From positions 1,798,001-1,862,000 of the forward strand of contig NZ_CP098812.1 in assembly GCF_036825535.1 (NCBI RefSeq): DNA of 64,000 nt, given 5' to 3'. Shown here piece after piece: positions 59,586 through 64,000 of the stretch. Source of the DNA: Parasalinivibrio latis (GTDB lineage Bacteria; Pseudomonadota; Gammaproteobacteria; Enterobacterales; Vibrionaceae). Position 1 is the first letter of the stretch; each line of letters opens with the position of its first letter. Position numbers and translations under genes: made by a program. The notes below the pieces were generated by a model that worked only from the letters and a program-made list of their open reading frames with translations, had not been told where the DNA came from and did not search any database.

Positions 59586-60529
59586 TGAAAATCTACAACA
59601 AGGATGAAATCACTCGTGTCACCAAGCTTGATGATGATGCCTTGGCCGCGGTAGAAGCCGGGTTTGCTTCATTAGGGCGGGATGAAGTCACTATGCCCCC
59701 CATTCTCAGCATGGCCATTGAAGAAAATAACGGCGAGGTGGATGTGAAAACAGCCCATATCCACGGTCAAAATCGCTTTGCAATTAAAATCAGTCCGGGT
59801 TTTTTTGATAACCCTAAGCTTGGCCTACCCAGTCTTAATGGTTTAATGGTCCTGTTTTCTGCTAAAACCGGTCTTGTTGATTCCGTACTTTTTGATGAAG
59901 GTTACCTCACTGATATACGCACTGCTCTCGCTGGCGCTATCGCGGCCAAACATCTTTCACGTAAAGAAAGCGCCAGAGTGACCGTCATTGGAGCCGGACT
60001 CCAGGCGGAGTTGCAGGTCGCAGCGTTGAGACTGGTGCGAGGAATTTCTGCTGTAGATGTATGGGCGCGTGATGCTGACAAAGCCGAGGCGTATGCCAAT
60101 TTGATGCATTCAAAATACGGGCTCGAAGCACAAGCACACAGCTCTGTGAAGTCAGCCTGTGCACTCGCGGATATCATAGTCACAACTACACCGGCAACAT
60201 CACCAGTCCTCAGTTGGGGAGACCTTCCAGCTGGTGTACATGTAACCGCAATGGGCTCGGACAGTCCTCACAAGCAAGAACTTGAGCCACAGATCCTCCA
60301 AAATGCCGATTCAATAATCGTTGATAAGCTAACGCAATCACAAGCACTTGGTGAGCTAAGAAGTGCACCTCCCGGATTTGATCGACCGGTTGTTGAATTG
60401 GGTAAGGTGATCGCGATGGATCTCGCTGTAAGATGCAGCCCCAATGACATTACAGTTTGTGATCTGACGGGAACCGGTGTGCAGGATACGGCGATTGCCA
60501 ATTTCACTGCAGATCAACTCTCCGTTTAA
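59585..60529 (+). CDS. eutC: Ectoine utilization protein EutC (ornithine cyclodeaminase-like)
   Basis: A 314-residue protein of the ornithine cyclodeaminase/mu-crystallin family. The substrate-side Lys lies in NRFAIKISPGFFDN, and LTDIRTALAGAIAAKHL precedes the NAD motif VTVIGAGLQAELQVAAL. VHVTAMGSDSPHKQELE follows. It is coupled to eutB by a TAATG overlap. The proposed role is in the hydroxyectoine to ectoine conversion with EutA and EutB. The exact chemistry is not settled as far as I know. Confidence 0.9.
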   Translation: MKIYNKDEITRVTKLDDDALAAVEAGFASLGRDEVTMPPILSMAIEENNGEVDVKTAHIHGQNRFAIKISPGFFDNPKLGLPSLNGLMVLFSAKTGLVDSVLFDEGYLTDIRTALAGAIAAKHLSRKESARVTVIGAGLQAELQVAALRLVRGISAVDVWARDADKAEAYANLMHSKYGLEAQAHSSVKSACALADIIVTTTPATSPVLSWGDLPAGVHVTAMGSDSPHKQELEPQILQNADSIIVDKLTQSQALGELRSAPPGFDRPVVELGKVIAMDLAVRCSPNDITVCDLTGTGVQDTAIANFTADQLSV

Positions 60530-60555
60530 CCAGCAGTCGTTACCGTCAATGGTTA

Positions 60556-60576
60556 CCGGTATTCACTGAATACCGG
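60556..60576 (+). other. mRNA hairpin between eutC and eutA
   Basis: The perfect 9-base arms CCGGTATTC/GAATACCGG have loop ACT and no T-run. It lies in the 85-base gap and may stabilise or process the operon mRNA. Confidence 0.55.
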
Positions 60577-60614
60577 GTATTCTGGTTCTCCGAGTCCTTT
60601 TGGGAGTCATTACC

Positions 60615-61379
60615 ATGAGCACCTTCCAACGTTTCCTCCAAAAAGAACAGCATTTTTCGTTTGAAGCATCCAGCTCCACAACTAACAGACGTATCGGTCT
60701 TGTCCAACTGGCAACCGACTACACGCTAGAAAATGAATGGCGTACTCACTTGCCAGATGATATTGAACTATACACTTCCCGGTTTTATACAACTGGGCAT
60801 GTAACCATTGAACACCTGCTTGCGATGCAGGATGGCATTGGTTCGGCAGCAGAACTGCTCGTGCCGGGTTGGGAGTTGGATGTACTGGCCTTTGGTTGTA
60901 CTTCAGCAAGCTTGTTGATTGGTGACCCGAAAGTTCATGTGGCGCTGACACACCAACGCCCTTCCAAGCCATCCACCAATCCCTGGCGCTCGTCCATGGA
61001 AGCATTGAAGGCGCTTGGCGCAAAACGGGTCGCCATGCTGACACCATACACCAGTAAAGTTAACTTTCCGCTTTACCAGGGAATAACGAATGAAGGGCTC
61101 GATGTGGTTTCGTTTGGGGCGTTTCAGGTGGAAGAAGACCCAGAGATTCCACCCATACCCAGGGAATCAATAATGAGTGCCTCAAAAAACATCTGCATAG
61201 GTGCAGATGCTCTCTTTATCTCATGCACTAATCTCAGGGTCATGGGCCTTATTGAGGAATTGGAACAGGACCTTGGTATACCGGTAGTTACTTCAAACCA
61301 GGCGATGCTCTGGCATGCATTACGGTTGGCCGGCGATTGCCGACCAATATACCGGTTGGGGCGACTATTTCGTCAGTAA
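60615..61379 (+). CDS. eutA: Ectoine utilization protein EutA (Asp/Glu racemase-like)
   Basis: A 254-residue protein of the maleate isomerase/Asp-Glu racemase superfamily. The two catalytic cysteines are in LAFGCTSASLLIG and LFISCTNLRVMG, and the C-terminal DLGIPVVTSNQAMLWHALRLAG is a family segment. It is the third Eut protein proposed to act on hydroxyectoine. I use ATG 60615, which has GGGAG eight bases upstream. Its stop overlaps the convergent kinase gene by seven bases, the right end of the ectoine cluster. Confidence 0.9.
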   Translation: MSTFQRFLQKEQHFSFEASSSTTNRRIGLVQLATDYTLENEWRTHLPDDIELYTSRFYTTGHVTIEHLLAMQDGIGSAAELLVPGWELDVLAFGCTSASLLIGDPKVHVALTHQRPSKPSTNPWRSSMEALKALGAKRVAMLTPYTSKVNFPLYQGITNEGLDVVSFGAFQVEEDPEIPPIPRESIMSASKNICIGADALFISCTNLRVMGLIEELEQDLGIPVVTSNQAMLWHALRLAGDCRPIYRLGRLFRQ

Positions 61380-63436
61380 TACTTTTCCAGTAACTCAGCA
61401 AGTACGACTGCACGTACCGGTTTGGTGATGAAATCATCCATGCCAGATTTTATACAACGCTCCCGATCTTCCACCATAGCGTTGGCAGTGAGCGCAACTA
61501 TCGGCAACGTGCAGCCCTGCTCCCGCAATAACCGGGTTGCCTTGAGGCCATCCAAAACGGGCATCGACATGTCCATAAGAATAAGGTCGTAATGAGCTCC
61601 CTTATTGACACACTCAATGGCTTCTTTACCGTTACCGGCTATTTCAACCTCGTGCCCCTGTTTTTCCAACAGCAGTTTTACCACCATCTGGTTAGCTTTG
61701 CTGTCTTCCGCAACAAGTATGTTGAGTGGTCGTTTAGGGTTATTACTTTGTAAGCTGCGTGCCCCTGTTTTTGTGGGCACCAGACTGTTGGTAATCGGGA
61801 TGATAACTGTAAATTTACTGCCCTGGCCTAATTGGCTGTCAAAGGTAATTTTGCCGTGCATCATGGTGACGAGCTTTTTACATATTGATAGTCCAAGACC
61901 GGTTCCACCATAGCGCCGGGTAATTGACCCATCCGCTTGGGTAAATGGCTTAAAGATTAGATTTTTACTCTCTTCACAGATACCTATCCCAGTATCTTCA
62001 ACGACAAGTTGTAGGTTAGGCCCTGTCCGTGACAGCGTAACAATGACCTCACCCTGCTCGGTAAATTTGACAGCATTACCCACCAGGTTGAACAGTATTT
62101 GTGTAAACCGGTTACCGTCCTGATAAATAAGTTCTGGTGCATCTTTGTCTATATGCGACCTGAGTGAAATACCCTTTTGGCGTGCTGTTTCCAGTAATTG
62201 GTTGACTACAGTTGTGACACTGTCACAGGGATTGACAGACTCGGGATCGAGTTTGAACTCATCTGACTCAATCTTCGACAGATCGAGTACATCATTTATG
62301 ATGGTCAGAAGCAGTTGTGCAGATTGATCCATTTGCCTCACCCACTCCGACTGGTCATTATCAAGTGTCGAAGTATTCAAGGTATCAATCAGCCCCATTA
62401 CCGAGTTTAAGGGAGTTCGAATTTCATGGCTGATCATGGCCAAAAATTGTGATTTTGCTGCGTTAGCTGCTTCAGCTTGGTTTCTGGCCGTCTGGAGTTC
62501 ATCCAAGTGTTTCTTGCGTGCTGTAACGTCTTTACCCGTTCCTCGGTAACCAAGCAACAAACCATCCCGGCCATAGTAAGGCCGGCCGTTGATGCTGTAC
62601 CAAACTTCTTCGTTAAGGTAATTCAGCTTCCATTCAAGATCAGAAAATCCACTTTCACGGGACTTTGAGATCATGAGCTTTTCCCAGGCAGCTGGATTGG
62701 ACGTAAGCATGCGTAAAAGGTTTTTGTCTGTTCCGCTTAAACCTGCGACCGGCGTTGAGATATAGGATAAGTTAAAGTCTGGATCTGTTTCCCAAAACCA
62801 ATCCCCAGCGGTACTGGCAAAGTCCCGGAACCGTTGCCGGCTGTCATATAGCTCTTGAGTACGAACCGACACCAATGTATGAAGACGCTCACGGTAATCG
62901 ATGTCAATGATTGTACGCTCGATTAATGGACGAAACCTTTCCAAAACATGGCGACTGTTATCGTTAAATGTCCCTTTACTGGACGACAAGAGGATAAGCA
63001 AAGATTCGTTGGCATTGACCGTAACACCGGTCAGCATGGCTGATTGGCACAGTGCGAGTTGCCGGGAATTAAAGAAAGAGAATTCCTTGATTTTGGATGC
63101 ATCGAAAACAATGATTGTCTCACCTGCCACACACCGGGTGAAGGCATCCCCTATTCCCCACGGAAACTGCTCGCAGGGTGTTGACGTTGCTACAAGGCAG
63201 TCGTAGTTTTCGTTGTCGTTTCCTCTCGTTAATACAAGTGCATTTTCAAACTTGATGTAACGGGCAATAACACGGAGAAGTATGTTAAACACTTCAATTT
63301 TGGAGCGTGCGCCTGACATTGCAGAAATGGCAGAGAGAATAGCATTGTTTTCTTCTTTGAAACGGCGCTCTCTCTCTTCTGCCCGGTTCAGGTCGACTAG
63401 CATCTCCTGCAACCGTTCAGAGTGAATATCAGCCAT
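61373..63436 (-). CDS. Cytosolic hybrid histidine kinase, NahK/VpsS-like
   Basis: A 687-residue kinase without membrane helices. It has a short coiled coil (1-30), a GAF-like domain (about 35-190), PAS (about 205-310, with DWFWETDPDFNLSYIS), HisKA with phospho-acceptor His 337 (SHEIRTPLN), HATPase (NLVGNAVKF, DTGIGI, GGTGLGLSI) and a C-terminal receiver with Asp 622 (LILMDMSMPVLDG). The gene directly follows a FIST-domain gene with two bases between. This pair matches NosP-NahK in Pseudomonas and VC1444-VpsS in V. cholerae, where NO sensed by the FIST protein controls the kinase and biofilm or quorum outputs. The assignment is from architecture and position. Confidence 0.85.
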   Translation of the reverse strand: MADIHSERLQEMLVDLNRAEERERRFKEENNAILSAISAMSGARSKIEVFNILLRVIARYIKFENALVLTRGNDNENYDCLVATSTPCEQFPWGIGDAFTRCVAGETIIVFDASKIKEFSFFNSRQLALCQSAMLTGVTVNANESLLILLSSSKGTFNDNSRHVLERFRPLIERTIIDIDYRERLHTLVSVRTQELYDSRQRFRDFASTAGDWFWETDPDFNLSYISTPVAGLSGTDKNLLRMLTSNPAAWEKLMISKSRESGFSDLEWKLNYLNEEVWYSINGRPYYGRDGLLLGYRGTGKDVTARKKHLDELQTARNQAEAANAAKSQFLAMISHEIRTPLNSVMGLIDTLNTSTLDNDQSEWVRQMDQSAQLLLTIINDVLDLSKIESDEFKLDPESVNPCDSVTTVVNQLLETARQKGISLRSHIDKDAPELIYQDGNRFTQILFNLVGNAVKFTEQGEVIVTLSRTGPNLQLVVEDTGIGICEESKNLIFKPFTQADGSITRRYGGTGLGLSICKKLVTMMHGKITFDSQLGQGSKFTVIIPITNSLVPTKTGARSLQSNNPKRPLNILVAEDSKANQMVVKLLLEKQGHEVEIAGNGKEAIECVNKGAHYDLILMDMSMPVLDGLKATRLLREQGCTLPIVALTANAMVEDRERCIKSGMDDFITKPVRAVVLAELLEKYY
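62029..62041. other. matS-like site (one mismatch)
   Basis: GTGACAGCGTAAC has one mismatch in the second arm. It lies 185 bases from the perfect site at 62214. Occupancy is uncertain. Confidence 0.25.
62214..62226. other. matS site (MatP binding), perfect
   Basis: GTGACACTGTCAC matches GTGACRNYGTCAC fully. It lies in the kinase gene, 15 kb right of dif. Confidence 0.85.
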
Positions 63437-63438
63437 TT

Positions 63439-64000
63439 TTAATCCTTATGAAATAGAACTGCCGAAATCATCAAGTTACCATGTCCGGTCTCACCACCGG
63501 CGAACTGCCCCTGCTCTCCGAATGTAAAAGCACAGACAAATGGCATACCTTGCATAGCTCCCCTCATGTTACTGGCGACATCACTCAATCTGTTTTTCAC
63601 CTGTAACATGCATCCGGCACAATATATTGCTAATCCACCAATAATTTTGGGTTCACTGCTTTCATAGTCCCGTGCAGTGTTGACGACACGCCCGGCACGT
63701 GCGACCAACTGCTCTTCAGTGCCGCGCATCAGGTAAAGGACTTCACCTTCTTTTACCGATGTAAACAACTCGATTCCGCCATCCTCAGTGAAAGCTGAGG
63801 GGTGAGATAATTTATAATAAGGTAAATTGTGAATTTTGCCTGCAATCCGACCCAACGGAAAGAATGTGGTTTGTTCAAATAACGGTAAATCATCAGATAG
63901 GGGTGAATTCAACTCTTCAAACCAGCTACGATATTTATCTTCCGCTGGATTCCCATCTAACTCCAACAGTATTCGATCATTTACCTTTGTTGCTGTAGCA
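63439..64000 (-). CDS. FIST-domain protein (NosP-like), N-terminus outside window
   Basis: The visible 187 residues are the C-terminal part of a FIST N + FIST C protein: LLELDGNPAEDKYRSW, then FFPLGRIAGKI, YKLSHPSAF, LYLMRGTEEQLVARA, YCAGCMLQVKNRLSDV and FVCAFTFGEQGQFAGGET. The frame stays open to the window edge. FIST proteins are sensory. The heme-binding NO sensors NosP belong here and are encoded next to a hybrid kinase, as in this case. The heme-ligand region cannot be checked from this part. Two bases separate its stop from the kinase start. Confidence 0.85.
   Translation of the reverse strand, partial: ATATKVNDRILLELDGNPAEDKYRSWFEELNSPLSDDLPLFEQTTFFPLGRIAGKIHNLPYYKLSHPSAFTEDGGIELFTSVKEGEVLYLMRGTEEQLVARAGRVVNTARDYESSEPKIIGGLAIYCAGCMLQVKNRLSDVASNMRGAMQGMPFVCAFTFGEQGQFAGGETGHGNLMISAVLFHKD

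Noticed and set aside
1..64000. tRNA, rRNA, CRISPR array, integron or prophage
   Set aside because: I looked for tRNA-like T-arms, regular repeat-spacer patterns, att repeats and phage genes and saw none. The only mobile element is the transposase fragment at the left edge.

Overview
The window looks like a piece of the primary chromosome of a marine gammaproteobacterium, most likely Vibrionaceae (I cannot name the genus). Three things point there. The gene order pyrD-zapC-rlmL-(glutaredoxin-like)-uup-(DUF3466)-rmf-fabA-(Lon-like)-matP matches the E. coli pyrD-to-matP block, with Vibrio-type insertions (DUF2835, DUF3466). A large 180-kDa-class NAD-glutamate dehydrogenase is present. A FIST/hybrid-kinase pair of the NosP-NahK/VpsS type lies at the right edge.

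The most striking non-coding signal is a chromosome terminus. A complete 28-bp dif site (XerC arm, 6-bp centre, XerD arm) lies at 46899-46926 in a gene-free gap. Four perfect matS sites (GTGACRNYGTCAC, the MatP target) lie at 7157, 35265, 57391 and 62214, where chance would give about 0.02. MatP itself is encoded at 35800-36249. Five KOPS octamers left of dif all point towards it. The window therefore holds the dimer-resolution site and part of the Ter macrodomain.

Layout. 1-0.2 kb: edge of an IS transposase. 0.3-8.6 kb: yajQ, a Trp-type DAHP synthase, a degenerate PEP-synthase-like protein, rsmF, and the lipid-transport pair letA-letB. 8.6-10.4 kb: an ABC exporter directly upstream of letAB. 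10.6-16 kb: msrC, proQ-prc, a secreted two-repeat protein, pncB. 16-25 kb: pepN, DUF2835, NAD-GDH, pyrD. 25-37 kb: zapC, a 0.7-kb non-coding gap, rlmL-grx-uup-DUF3466, rmf, fabA with FabR/FadR-like operators, a Lon-like protease, matP and small genes. 37-44 kb: LysE-type exporter, NDH-2, a Na+/dicarboxylate symporter, glutathione-dependent formaldehyde dehydrogenase, dcuC. 44-46.8 kb: a phosphoethanolamine-transferase-like membrane protein overlapping a membrane-anchored unknown, next to dif.

47-61.4 kb is a complete ectoine/5-hydroxyectoine import and catabolism cluster. The TRAP permeases UehB-UehC, a HAD phosphatase and the MocR-type regulator EnuR are on the minus strand. Divergently on the plus strand are doeA-doeB-uehA-doeX-doeC-doeD-eutB-eutC-eutA. 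UehABC would import ectoines, EutABC would convert hydroxyectoine to ectoine, DoeA and DoeB would open the ring and deacetylate to diaminobutyrate, and DoeD and DoeC would yield aspartate. The TRAP transporter is split, with its binding protein inside the catabolic run. A shared 15-bp motif, identical at 14 positions, lies at both the uehB and doeA promoters and is a candidate EnuR operator. 61.4-64 kb: a cytosolic hybrid histidine kinase and a FIST-domain protein that runs off the right edge.
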